Shown here: piece by piece, positions 1-6,361 of the stretch
Numbering within the stretch: position 1 is the first letter of the stretch
How the letters are laid out: each line of letters begins with the position of its first letter
DNA from: Acidobacteriota bacterium
GTDB lineage: Bacteria; Acidobacteriota; Polarisedimenticolia; J045
Assembly (NCBI GenBank): GCA_020350085.1
Contig: CP070706.1
Span: forward strand, 2,410,610 to 2,417,009
Length of the DNA: 6,400 bases
Direction of reading: 5' to 3'
Program-made: the position numbers and the translations under genes
The notes under the pieces: model-generated
The model's input: only the letters and a program-made list of their open reading frames with translations
What the model was told of the DNA's origin: nothing
Database searches by the model: none

Positions 1-552
1 AGACAGTACGTCACTCATCAGTCCAACGATGTCAGCCACGTCCTTGGTGCGGGTCTTCCCTTCCCCTCGGAGTGTCTCCGACCACAGCTCGGTGCCGTCG
101 TGCGAGACGAGCGTCAGGCGAAGCTCGAGCAGCACGTGCTGCTCGTCGACGACGTCGATCTCCTCGAGCGTGAGCAGCTGTCCCTCGATGCGGGCGTCGT
201 ACGTGCGGTCGGATCGTGCGGGCTCGATGGTATCGACGCCCTGCAGTTGGCCGAGCTGTGTGGCGATCACGCGGGGCAGCATGCGACTCAGCGGAACGGC
301 CCAGCGATGGTAGTCGTAGTAGCCGATCTCGTGCGCATCGCGTCCGATGCGATAGACGATCTTGCTCTGATCGTAGGGCGGCGCGACATCGATCGCATGG
401 ATACCGATCTCGAGTCCATCCTGCTTCGAAGATCCGCCGTGGAGCCTCTCCGACGGGGCCGACAGGACGTAGTAATGCGTCGGCGGCGCGCTGGCGCAGC
501 CTGCGGCGAGAATCAGCGCCCAAACGACGATCAGCCATCGGCGCGATCTCAT
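1..552 (-). CDS. PqiC-type (ABC_trans_aux) outer-membrane-side lipoprotein, 3' end cut off
   Basis: Translating the minus strand from the ATG at 552 gives 184 residues with no stop before the left edge, so the C-terminus is missing. Residues 1-18 are a lipoprotein signal peptide: RSRR charged start, hydrophobic core, then LAAG before Cys19, the residue to be lipidated. The mature part begins APPTHYYVLS and later carries YRIGRDAHEIGYYDYHRW near residues 70-88. Both match the PqiC/ABC_trans_aux lipoprotein family, where the YR...YY.YHRW stretch is the most conserved part. Such lipoproteins partner MCE transporters (PqiC with PqiB in E. coli) and sit at the periplasmic face of the outer membrane. 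The start overlaps the stop of the upstream MCE gene as ATGA (549-552), which indicates translational coupling. A G-rich stretch at 561-565 lies 8 nt upstream as a modest ribosome binding site. Family assignment is firm; the exact partner interface is inferred. Confidence 0.88.
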   Translation of the reverse strand, partial: MRSRRWLIVVWALILAAGCASAPPTHYYVLSAPSERLHGGSSKQDGLEIGIHAIDVAPPYDQSKIVYRIGRDAHEIGYYDYHRWAVPLSRMLPRVIATQLGQLQGVDTIEPARSDRTYDARIEGQLLTLEEIDVVDEQHVLLELRLTLVSHDGTELWSETLRGEGKTRTKDVADIVGLMSDVLS

Positions 553-1538
553 CGTTCAGTCCCCCGCGACGGGTCGCCGGGCTTTCTGTCGCGCGGATGG
601 CGCACGCGGACCAGGCGATGTGGGCGTTCGCGGATCTGACTGGAGAACTCCTTGAGGTTGGCCGCGATGTCGCGCAGGTCGCGTAGCGTGGCCTCGAGTT
701 CGCCGCTGTTGTCTCCGATGACGGACAGAGCCCCACCGGCAGAAGCGAAGCTCGCGCGGGCCTCGTCGAGCAGGCTGGAGAGCCGCTCGCCATCGGGGCC
801 GAGCGCCCGGGACAGATCATCGACCACGGCGGTCATCTTGTCGGTCAGCTCCGGCAGCTCGCTCGTGCCGTCTTCTATGTCGGCGCTCAGCGAGTCCAAG
901 CGCTCGAGTAGCGACCTGATCCTCGGGCCGGCATCGGCTGCCGTCGATTCGAGCTGAGCGAGCATGTTCGACACGCGGCGCGTGTTTTGCTCTGAGAGCA
1001 GCGTCTCGACGTTTTCAAGCAGTGGCTGTATCTCTTGCGTGACCCGATCGATCAGCGTCGTCGTCTTTTCCAGCACGGTGATCGCCCGCTTGGAGATCTC
1101 CCCCATCTCGCTCAGCGCATCGTCGATGCTGTGCGGCGTGCGCCCGCGGATCTCGCCTCCCGCGCTGAGCGCCGGAGCGCTCGGCGAGCCGGACTCGATC
1201 TGCAGGAACGGGGTTCCCATCAGTCCGATCGTCGCGATGCGCGCGGTGCTGTCTTCTCGCAACGCGACGTGCGGCGCCACGCTGACGCCCATCTCGACCG
1301 GCCATTCGGCACCGGGCCGCAGCACCACGCGCTGCACGCGACCGACCGTCACACCGGCCATGCGGACGCGATCGCCCGCCTTGACTCCCCCTGAGTCCTC
1401 GAGCAGCACCTTGTAGCTCACCTGCTGGCCGCGAAAGGTCGTGCCCGCGATCCACAGCGAGCCGACGACGAGAACGAGCACTGCCGCGATCACGAACACG
1501 CCGACTTTGACATCATCGAGCCTGCTGCTCTTCGCCAT
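549..1538 (-). CDS. mlaD: MCE-domain protein, MlaD type, with long helical C-terminal region
   Basis: This 329-residue protein is the substrate-binding or channel-forming part of an MCE lipid ABC transporter. It is anchored in the inner membrane by one N-terminal helix (about residues 13-31) with the rest in the periplasm. The MCE domain covers roughly residues 38-116, with the family pattern VSYKVLLEDSGGVKAGDRVRMAG, a glycine-rich VGRV turn, and IGLMGTPFLQIE at its end. From about residue 133 to 300 the chain is almost wholly helix-forming with Leu-rich heptad-like spacing, followed by a basic tail. E. coli MlaD is only about 183 residues, so the helical part is a large extension, as in longer MCE proteins that build a coiled-coil tube. 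The ATG at 1538 is supported by GGAGG at 1549-1553. It starts 5 nt after the ATPase gene stop and its own TGA overlaps the lipoprotein start. Family certain; cargo unknown. Confidence 0.93.
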   Translation of the reverse strand: MAKSSRLDDVKVGVFVIAAVLVLVVGSLWIAGTTFRGQQVSYKVLLEDSGGVKAGDRVRMAGVTVGRVQRVVLRPGAEWPVEMGVSVAPHVALREDSTARIATIGLMGTPFLQIESGSPSAPALSAGGEIRGRTPHSIDDALSEMGEISKRAITVLEKTTTLIDRVTQEIQPLLENVETLLSEQNTRRVSNMLAQLESTAADAGPRIRSLLERLDSLSADIEDGTSELPELTDKMTAVVDDLSRALGPDGERLSSLLDEARASFASAGGALSVIGDNSGELEATLRDLRDIAANLKEFSSQIRERPHRLVRVRHPRDRKPGDPSRGTER

Positions 1539-1543
1539 CGTCG

Positions 1544-2344
1544 CTACACCTCCAAATCGTCGAGAAACTTCTCGAACTTCTGGGCGCTGTCGCCCGCTTC
1601 CGGCGGCGCGCGATCGAGAAACCGGCGGACGATCGGGTCCTCGCTCTTTCGAATCACCTCCGGAGTGGCCGTGACGAGAAACTGGCCCTCGTGCATCAGT
1701 GCCATTCGATCGGCGATCTTGAACGCGCTCGCCAGCTCGTGGGTGACGACGACCAGCGTGGCATCGAACGCGCGCTTGAGCTGGACCAGCAGCCGATCGA
1801 GCCCGGCCGCGGTGACCGGATCGAGTCCCGCGGACGGCTCGTCGAAAAAGACGATCGACGGATCGAGCGCCAGCGCGCGAGCCAGCGCGGCACGCTTGAT
1901 CATTCCACCGCTCAGCTCGGCGGGCCTGCGGTCCATGGCGTCTTCGAGCCCGACCATGCCGAGCTTGATGCGCGCGATGATGCGCCGCGTCGCCGGCGGC
2001 ACGCGCGTGAACTCGGCGATCGGCAGCTCGATGTTCTCCGCCACGGTCATCGAGCCGAACAGCGCGCCGCCCTGAAACGCAACCCCGATTCGCCGGCGGA
2101 GCTGTTCGAGCTGCGACCAGCTGGCGGCGTAGGGATCGATGCCGTCGATGCTGACGCTCCCTTCATCGGGCGGCTCGAGTCCGATGATGCAGCGCAGAAG
2201 CGTGCTCTTGCCGCTTCCGCTGCCGCCGAGGATCACCATCGTCTCACCGCGCCGCACGCTCAGGTCCACTCCATCGAGCACAGGCTGCTCGTCGAAGGCC
2301 TTTCTTACCCCGCGGACCTCGACGGCGATGGCGTCGCGTTCCAC
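1544..2344 (-). CDS. mlaF: ABC transporter ATP-binding protein, MlaF type
   Basis: This is the 266-residue cytoplasmic ATPase that powers the MCE lipid transporter, working as a dimer on the MlaE-type permease. Numbered from the GTG at 2344, the nucleotide-binding motifs are all present: Walker A GGSGSGKST (40-48), Q-loop Gln91 in VAFQGGALFGSMTV, signature LSGGM (144-148), Walker B IVFFDE (164-169) with Glu169, and the switch His202 in VVTHEL. The Q-loop FQGGALF and SAGLDPVTA stretches are typical of the MlaF/Mkl/Ttg2A group. The C-terminus has a short extension ending FEKFLDDLEV. The GTG at 2344 has GAGGG 8 nt upstream and lies 5 nt after the permease stop. A GTG at 2353 overlapping that stop as GTGA is an alternative but has no properly spaced ribosome binding site. 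The frame stays open far upstream inside the permease gene, but that part does not resemble an ATPase. Confidence 0.94.
   Translation of the reverse strand: MERDAIAVEVRGVRKAFDEQPVLDGVDLSVRRGETMVILGGSGSGKSTLLRCIIGLEPPDEGSVSIDGIDPYAASWSQLEQLRRRIGVAFQGGALFGSMTVAENIELPIAEFTRVPPATRRIIARIKLGMVGLEDAMDRRPAELSGGMIKRAALARALALDPSIVFFDEPSAGLDPVTAAGLDRLLVQLKRAFDATLVVVTHELASAFKIADRMALMHEGQFLVTATPEVIRKSEDPIVRRFLDRAPPEAGDSAQKFEKFLDDLEV
1549..1553 (-). promoter_or_regulatory. Shine-Dalgarno site of the MCE gene
   Basis: GGAGG on the minus strand, 10 nt before the ATG at 1538. It lies inside the last codons of the ATPase gene and fixes the MCE start. Confidence 0.7.
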
Positions 2345-2349
2345 CAGCC

Positions 2350-3147
2350 TCACCCTCGCAGATAAAACAGGGCCGTGACGAATAGATCCGCTCCGACGAT
2401 CAGCGCGATCGACCGCACGACCGAGATCGTCGTCGAGCGGCCTACTTCCTCCGCTCCGCCGCGAGTGGCCAGGCCGCGCTGGCAGCAGATCAGCCCGATG
2501 ATCAGCGCGAAGACGAACGCTTTGACGAGCCCGGTGTAGATGTCCTGCAGTGCGAGCGCCTCGACCGTCTTGGCCAGGTAACCGGCCACGCCCATCTCGA
2601 GAACCAGCGTCGCGACCGACATCCCGCCGGCGATGCCGATCAGATCGGCGAAGATCGTCAAGCACGGAAGCGAGATGGCAAGGGCGACCAGGCGCGGCAC
2701 GACGAGAAACGAGATCGGCTCGAGCCCCATGACGGTCAGAGCATCGATCTCCTGCGAGACCTTCATCGTGCCCAGCTCGGCCGTCACCGCCGAGCCGAAG
2801 CGGCCGGTGACGATGATCGCCGTCAGCAGCGGTGCCAGCTCGCGCGTGATCGAGATCGCGACCAGGTCGGCGACGAGATCGACCGCGCCCATCTTGTTCA
2901 GCTGATACGCGGATTGGAGCGCCATGATCATGCCAGCGAGAAAGCAGATCAGCCCGACGAGCGGCAGCGAGCTGTGGCCGGCACGTACGATCTGCTCGAT
3001 CGTCGAACGCAAGCGGACGCCGCGGCGCTGGAACGGACCTCTCAAGAACCGCGCCAGCGAGACGGTGGCCAGTCGCCACACGGCGCCGGTCTCAGCCAAA
3101 AAAGAAAGCGCGGCGCGGCCGGCGCGGGCTGAGATCGAAGCCAGCAC
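2350..3147 (-). CDS. mlaE: MlaE-type ABC permease of MCE lipid transporter
   Basis: This 265-residue integral inner-membrane permease belongs to the MlaE/TrnL family (DUF140). It dimerises and forms the lipid path between the MlaF ATPases and the MCE ring. After an amphipathic N-terminal stretch (residues 1-58), hydrophobic segments lie at about 60-81, 103-115, 150-185, 207-225 and 243-263. The family core is clear: TRELAPLLTA (101-110), TGRFGSAVTAELGTMKV (114-130) and EIDAL (133-137), followed by MGLEP and a VVPR motif. The length is normal (E. coli MlaE is about 260). The start is a GTG at 3147, 3 nt after the stop of the STAS gene; its ribosome binding site is weak, so translation probably depends on coupling to the upstream gene. 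Start position moderately sure; family very sure. Confidence 0.95.
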   Translation of the reverse strand: MLASISARAGRAALSFLAETGAVWRLATVSLARFLRGPFQRRGVRLRSTIEQIVRAGHSSLPLVGLICFLAGMIMALQSAYQLNKMGAVDLVADLVAISITRELAPLLTAIIVTGRFGSAVTAELGTMKVSQEIDALTVMGLEPISFLVVPRLVALAISLPCLTIFADLIGIAGGMSVATLVLEMGVAGYLAKTVEALALQDIYTGLVKAFVFALIIGLICCQRGLATRGGAEEVGRSTTISVVRSIALIVGADLFVTALFYLRG

Positions 3148-3150
3148 GGC

Positions 3151-3519
3151 TCAGCCCGCCAGCCGGCGCCGCACTTCTTCGACGTCGGCGCAGCAATGGC
3201 CGAGAACTTCTTCGAAACCGGCGAGCCGGAAGAGCCGCAACACGGCTTCGCTGGCACGGCAAAACAGCACCTGCATGCCTCGCGCGCGACCGGCGAGAAA
3301 CGCTTCGACGAGCACCGCGGCGCCGGAGGTGTCGATCGTCGCCACCTCGCCCAACTCGAGCACCAGCCGGCTCGTCGAGGCTTTCTCGACGAGACCGAGC
3401 AGATCGCGCCGCAGGTTCGGCACCTCTTCGAGCGTGACGCGACCCTCGATCCGAACGGACCACGCCTCGGCCGGCTCGGAAATCTTCGACGGCTCGATGA
3501 TGTACGCCTCTGGGCCCAC
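3151..3519 (-). CDS. STAS-domain protein, MlaB-like regulator of the ABC transporter
   Basis: This is a small soluble STAS-domain protein, 122 residues from the GTG at 3519. The domain fills most of it: SVRIEGRVTLEEVPNLRR at 21-38, a buried strand LVLELGEVATID, then D63-T64-S65-G66 at the start of the conserved helix, and VEAFLAGRARGMQVLFCRAS. In anti-sigma antagonists the Ser after D-[ST] is phosphorylated. In MlaB the equivalent Thr position helps bind and stabilise the MlaF ATPase. Being first gene of the MCE operon, with the permease and ATPase next, points to the MlaB role rather than sigma control. AGGAG at 3527-3531 is 7 nt before this GTG. An ATG at 3558 would add 13 residues (135 total) but has no ribosome binding site and an Arg-rich, unrelated-looking extension. 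Function by context, not proven. Confidence 0.85.
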   Translation of the reverse strand: MGPEAYIIEPSKISEPAEAWSVRIEGRVTLEEVPNLRRDLLGLVEKASTSRLVLELGEVATIDTSGAAVLVEAFLAGRARGMQVLFCRASEAVLRLFRLAGFEEVLGHCCADVEEVRRRLAG

Positions 3520-3526
3520 TCTGCCG

Positions 3527-3531
3527 CTCCT
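3527..3531 (-). promoter_or_regulatory. Shine-Dalgarno site deciding the STAS gene start
   Basis: AGGAG on the minus strand, 7 nt before the GTG at 3519. It favours the GTG over the upstream ATG at 3558, which has no comparable site. Confidence 0.6.
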
Positions 3532-3732
3532 GCCCCGCTTCGCGGCGCAGCATAGCACGCGGCCAGCGTGTGACTGGCGACGAGTGCCGGATCGGGGAAC
3601 GGGCGCGGCGCGGAGGTGCCAAACGGCCCCTGGTGGGCAACTCAGGCGTCTCGGGCGAGACGGCGGTCAGGCCCTCGCGCCGAGCGGACGATCGGCGCCA
3701 GCGATTGTATGCTCTGACTTCCCATCCCACTC
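3532..3732. promoter_or_regulatory. Divergent intergenic region with two candidate -10 boxes
   Basis: This stretch lies between the leftward MCE operon and the rightward peptidase gene, so it must hold both promoters. The hexamer TATGCT (4 of 6 matches to TATAAT) occurs once in each direction: minus strand 3554 to 3549, about 30 nt before the STAS GTG, and plus strand 3708-3713, about 30 nt before the peptidase ATG. No good -35 box is seen for either (CCAGTC and CGGACG at 17-nt spacing). If the leftward box is real, transcription would start after the ATG at 3558 and again favour the GTG at 3519. Evidence is weak and rests on position and one hexamer. Confidence 0.3.
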
Positions 3733-3743
3733 AGGAGGCTTTC

Positions 3744-5774
3744 ATGCGCGTGCTTGCGGTCGCCTTTTCGCTTGCCGTCGTCAGCCCGCTGCTGGCGGAC
3801 GAGACGCACCCCTTTTCCGTGCACGACATGCTGGCGATGGACCGCATCTCCGACGCCCAGGTCTCACCCGACGGCCAGCTCGTCGTCTTCGTGCGGCGTA
3901 CGACCGATCTCGAGGCCAACAAGGGCCGCACGGATCTGTGGCTCGTCGGCACCGACGGAGAAGGTCTCAGAAGGCTGACGTCCCATGAGGCGAGCGAGAG
4001 TAACCCGCGGTTTTCCCCCGACGCGGCGACGGTCTACTTCTTGTCGTCCCGATCGGGCTCGCCTCAGGTGTGGAAGATCCGCATCGACGGCGGCGAGGCA
4101 GAGCAGGTCTTCGACGAGCCGCTCGACGTGACGAGCCTCGCGCTCTCGCCCGACGGGACACGAATCGCCTACTCGATGGACGTCTTCGTCGATTGCGAAA
4201 CGCCGCAGTGCACCCGCGATCGTCTCGACGAGAAGGCGAAGTCGAAGCGGACCGGGCTTGTCTACGAGCGGTTGTTCGTCCGTCATTGGGACTCGTGGAA
4301 GGACGGCCGGCGCTCGCATGTTTTCGTGCGCTCGCTGGAGGGCGGTGAAGGCACCGACGTGATGAAGGGTGTGGATGCCGACTGCCCGTCGAAGCCGTTC
4401 GGAGGGCCCGAGGAGTACACGTTCACGCCGGATGGCCGCGGGGTCGTCTTCACGGCGCGCGACGCCGGCCGTGAGGAAGCCTGGTCAACCGATTTCGATC
4501 TGTACGTCGTTCCCATCGATCTTTCGGCCCCGCCGCGCTGCCTGACGGAAGCGAACGAGGCGTGGGATACCCATCCCGTCTTCTCTCCCGACGGTCAGAC
4601 GCTGGCCTATCTGGCGATGGAGCGAGCGGGCTACGAGTCGGATCGTCTGCGGATCGTCTTGCGCGGATGGGGCAGCGGCGAGACGCGCGTCGTGACCGAG
4701 GATTGGGACCGCTCGGCGCGCAGCATCGTGTTCTCGCCGGATGCGAGCACGATCTATACGCATGCCGACAATCTCGGCCAGCGCTCGTTGTTCGCGATCG
4801 ACGTGGCGAGCGGCGAGGCGCGGACGATCGTCGAGCAAGGCACCGTGCGATCGATCGGGTGGGCCGACGGTCGGCTGATCGTTGGGCTCGATCATTTGAG
4901 ATCGCCGGTCGAGCTCTACAGCGTGCAACTGGACGGCAGTGACTTTCGGTCGGTGACTCAGATCAACGGTGAGAAGCTGGCCGCGGCCCGGATGGGCGAG
5001 CCGGAGCAGTTCATCTTCCAAGGCTGGAACGACGAGGTGGTGTATGCATACGTCGTCAAGCCGGTCGATTTTGACCCGGCCCAGCGCTACCCGGTGGCGT
5101 TTCTGATCCATGGCGGCCCGCAAGGCTCGTTCGGCAACGATTTCCACTACCGATGGAACCCACAGGCGTATGCGGGTGCGGGCTACGCCGCGGTGATGGG
5201 CGATTTTCACGGCTCGACCGGCTACGGGCAGGCGTTCACCGACTCGATTCGGGACGATTGGGGCGGCAAGCCGCTGGTCGACCTGCAAGCGGGCCTCGCC
5301 GCGGCGCTCGAGCGTTACCCTTGGATGGACGGCAGCCGCGTGGCGGCGCTCGGCGCTTCCTTCGGCGGGTACATGATCAACTGGATTGCCGGACAGTGGC
5401 CGGATCGGTTCCGCTGCCTGGTTTCGCACGACGGCAACATCGACGAGCAGATGGCCTATTACGATACCGAGGAACTCTGGTTTCCCGAGTGGGAGCGCGG
5501 CGGTACACCGTGGGAAAACCCCGAGGCGTATCAGAAGCACAACCCGATCAACCATGTCGACAAGTGGCAAACGCCGATGCTGGTGGTACACGGTGCGCTG
5601 GACTACCGGGTCGTCGACACGCAAGGCATCTCGTCCTTCACGGCACTGCAACGGCGGGGCATCCCGAGCAAGCTGCTCTACTTCCCCGACGAGAACCACT
5701 GGGTGCTCAAGCCGCACAACAGCATCCAGTGGCACGAGACCGTGATCGGCTGGCTCGATCAATGGACACGCTGA
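3744..5774 (+). CDS. Exported S9-family serine peptidase, dipeptidyl-peptidase 5-like
   Basis: This 676-residue peptidase has an N-terminal signal peptide (MRVLAVAFSLAVVSPLLA, cleavage near residue 18-19), so it acts in the periplasm or outside. Residues about 25-400 form a beta-propeller with PD40/TolB-like repeats: SPDGQLVVF, SPDAATVYF, SPDGTRIAY, TPDGRGVVF, SPDGQTLAY and SPDASTIY. The C-terminal alpha/beta-hydrolase domain (about 420-676) has HGGP (456-459) and the nucleophile Ser539 in GASFGGY. Asp620 in GALDYRV and His652 in ENHW complete the triad. YERLFVRHWDSW (174-185), the pair Cys151/Cys156 and Cys214 in DCPSKPFGG resemble DPP5-type enzymes, which release dipeptides with hydrophobic residues. 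The length agrees with that group (about 680). AGGAGG at 3733-3738 sits 5 nt before the ATG at 3744; in-frame codons upstream to 3570 lack such support and would bury the signal peptide. It is transcribed alone and away from the MCE operon. Substrate preference is inferred. Confidence 0.93.
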   Translation: MRVLAVAFSLAVVSPLLADETHPFSVHDMLAMDRISDAQVSPDGQLVVFVRRTTDLEANKGRTDLWLVGTDGEGLRRLTSHEASESNPRFSPDAATVYFLSSRSGSPQVWKIRIDGGEAEQVFDEPLDVTSLALSPDGTRIAYSMDVFVDCETPQCTRDRLDEKAKSKRTGLVYERLFVRHWDSWKDGRRSHVFVRSLEGGEGTDVMKGVDADCPSKPFGGPEEYTFTPDGRGVVFTARDAGREEAWSTDFDLYVVPIDLSAPPRCLTEANEAWDTHPVFSPDGQTLAYLAMERAGYESDRLRIVLRGWGSGETRVVTEDWDRSARSIVFSPDASTIYTHADNLGQRSLFAIDVASGEARTIVEQGTVRSIGWADGRLIVGLDHLRSPVELYSVQLDGSDFRSVTQINGEKLAAARMGEPEQFIFQGWNDEVVYAYVVKPVDFDPAQRYPVAFLIHGGPQGSFGNDFHYRWNPQAYAGAGYAAVMGDFHGSTGYGQAFTDSIRDDWGGKPLVDLQAGLAAALERYPWMDGSRVAALGASFGGYMINWIAGQWPDRFRCLVSHDGNIDEQMAYYDTEELWFPEWERGGTPWENPEAYQKHNPINHVDKWQTPMLVVHGALDYRVVDTQGISSFTALQRRGIPSKLLYFPDENHWVLKPHNSIQWHETVIGWLDQWTR

Positions 5775-5784
5775 GGTCATTCTG

Positions 5785-5794
5785 GTCGCGCGAC
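5785..5794. other. 10-bp palindrome after the peptidase stop
   Basis: GTCGCGCGAC is a perfect palindrome 11 nt after the peptidase TGA. It is too short, and has no following T-run, to call a terminator. No other structure is evident between 5775 and 5844. Confidence 0.25.
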
Positions 5795-5848
5795 ACAGCA
5801 AGACGGGAACTCGACGTCTCGCCTGGCAAGCCCCGGCACGTCAGTTAG

Positions 5849-5872
5849 CCCCAATGAGACAACATCTTTTCG
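5849..5872 (+). repeat. Left terminal inverted repeat of the palindromic element
   Basis: Starts CCCCAATGAGACAA and continues to TTTTCG. It matches the reverse complement of 6013-6036 at 22 of 24 positions, with differences at element positions 15 and 17, both C/T. Confidence 0.85.
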
Positions 5873-6012
5873 AGTCCAAACGCGGGAGAGTGCGCCAGCT
5901 GTGGTTTTTTCGGGGTTCGAAAGGCGACGCATACCTCATAGGTAGGGGAGTCTTGCGAAACCCCGAAAACGCCGCAGATGGCGTGCTCTCGTGCGAGCGA
6001 AGCGCTTTCGGC

Positions 6013-6036
6013 CGAAAAGGTATTGTCTCATTGGGG
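6013..6036 (-). repeat. Right terminal inverted repeat of the palindromic element
   Basis: Reverse complement of the left end, closing with TTGTCTCATTGGGG. It is followed at once by TTAG, the same four bases that precede the left end. Confidence 0.85.
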
Positions 6037-6037
6037 T

Positions 6038-6043
6038 TAGAAT
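6038..6043 (+). promoter_or_regulatory. Candidate -10 box for hypC at the element junction
   Basis: TAGAAT matches TATAAT at 5 of 6 bases and lies 29 nt before the hypC ATG. It straddles the TTAG repeat and the flanking DNA. No -35-like hexamer is found 16-18 nt upstream inside the element (the region reads AAAAGG). With the element and one TTAG removed, CTGGCA at 5823-5828 would stand exactly 17 nt upstream. Match by eye only. Confidence 0.35.
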
Positions 6044-6072
6044 GCGGCGGTAGGTGACGAGGGAGCAGCGCG

Positions 6073-6327
6073 ATGTGCCTTGGTGTACCCGGACAAATCA
6101 TCGAGATTCAAGCCAGCGAGATCGGCATGCCGATGGGCAAGGTCAGCTTTGGCGGCATTCATAAAGAAGTCTGTCTGGCGTACGTGCCCGAGGCCGAGGT
6201 CGGCGATTACGTCATCGTTCACGTCGGCTTTGCGATCAGCAAGATCAACGAGACCGAGGCGCAGCAGGTTTTCGAGCTCCTGCGTGAGATGGGCGAGCTC
6301 GAGGAGCTCGACGCTCCGGATCCCTAG
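6073..6327 (+). CDS. hypC: HypC/HupF-family [NiFe]-hydrogenase maturation chaperone
   Basis: This 84-residue protein has the family's diagnostic start MCLGVPGQI. Cys2, exposed after Met removal, holds the Fe(CN)2CO precursor together with HypD and later binds the hydrogenase large-subunit precursor. The second signature, VGDYVIVHVGFAISKINETEA (split here as VGDYVIVHVG at 43-52 and FAISKINETEA at 53-63), carries the conserved His50. The acidic C-terminus and length are normal. The ATG at 6073 has GAGGGAG at 6059-6065 with 7-nt spacing. The palindromic element ends 36 nt upstream of the ATG, so it occupies the promoter or leader region. No second hyp gene begins in the 73 nt that follow, so an operon with hypD/hypE cannot be shown here. 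Its presence implies the organism makes, or made, a [NiFe]-hydrogenase. Confidence 0.95.
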   Translation: MCLGVPGQIIEIQASEIGMPMGKVSFGGIHKEVCLAYVPEAEVGDYVIVHVGFAISKINETEAQQVFELLREMGELEELDAPDP

Positions 6328-6361
6328 CGCTAGCGACAAGGCTCTCTGAAGACAGTGTAGC

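Larger units (their letters stand above)
5849..6036. mobile_element. MITE-like 188-bp palindromic element with TTAG direct repeats
   Basis: The ends are inverted copies: 14 bp perfect (CCCCAATGAGACAA), extending to 24 bp with two C/T differences. The direct repeat TTAG lies immediately outside both ends (5845-5848 and 6037-6040). This fits a 4-bp target duplication of the YTAR type known for IS5- and IS701-like transposases. No transposase reading frame is inside. The interior is also self-complementary: 5886-5897 with 5979-5990, 5899-5905 with 5971-5977, 5907-5917 with 5959-5969, and a tip hairpin 5932-5936 with 5940-5944. GC is about 56% by hand count, visibly below the genes around it. The best reading is a non-autonomous miniature inverted-repeat element. 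The alternative is a structured RNA gene of 6S-like shape, since several internal pairs are G-U. Only one copy is visible, so mobility is inferred. Confidence 0.6.

Noticed and set aside
32..820. 262-codon minus-strand frame overlapping the MCE 3' end and the lipoprotein
   Set aside because: Arg-rich and low complexity; the frame starting at 552 instead gives a lipobox and the PqiC family motif.
1538..1548. 11-nt identity GTGTAGCGACG between the MCE gene leader (minus) and the hairpin region at 6355-6365 (plus)
   Set aside because: It is too short and without extension on either side; it overlaps an ordinary ribosome binding site region and is best treated as chance.
2353..3079. Open frame on the minus strand that runs continuously upstream from the ATPase gene through the permease gene, as if a fusion protein
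   Set aside because: The translated part is Arg/Ala/Asp-rich with no recognisable domain and lies wholly over a clear MlaE coding frame. It is a GC-rich shadow; the ATPase starts at 2344 or 2353.
4485..5801. 438-codon open frame on the minus strand opposite the peptidase
   Set aside because: Composition is that of an antisense shadow (many His, Arg, Asp) and there is no domain. The plus strand carries a complete catalytic triad over the same bases.
5775..5844. Intrinsic terminator for the peptidase gene
   Set aside because: Only a short palindrome and a 5-bp stem (5801-5819) are present, with no T-run.
5845..6045. Integron attC-like site, because of TTAG/GTTAGAA at the ends of a long hairpin
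   Set aside because: GTTAGAA does not fit GTTRRRY, no matching RYYYAAC box is at the other end, and the element is longer than usual attC sites.
5854..6057. Possible 67-residue protein inside the palindromic element
   Set aside because: It runs through both inverted repeats, has no ribosome binding site or recognisable motif, and is explained by the element's structure.
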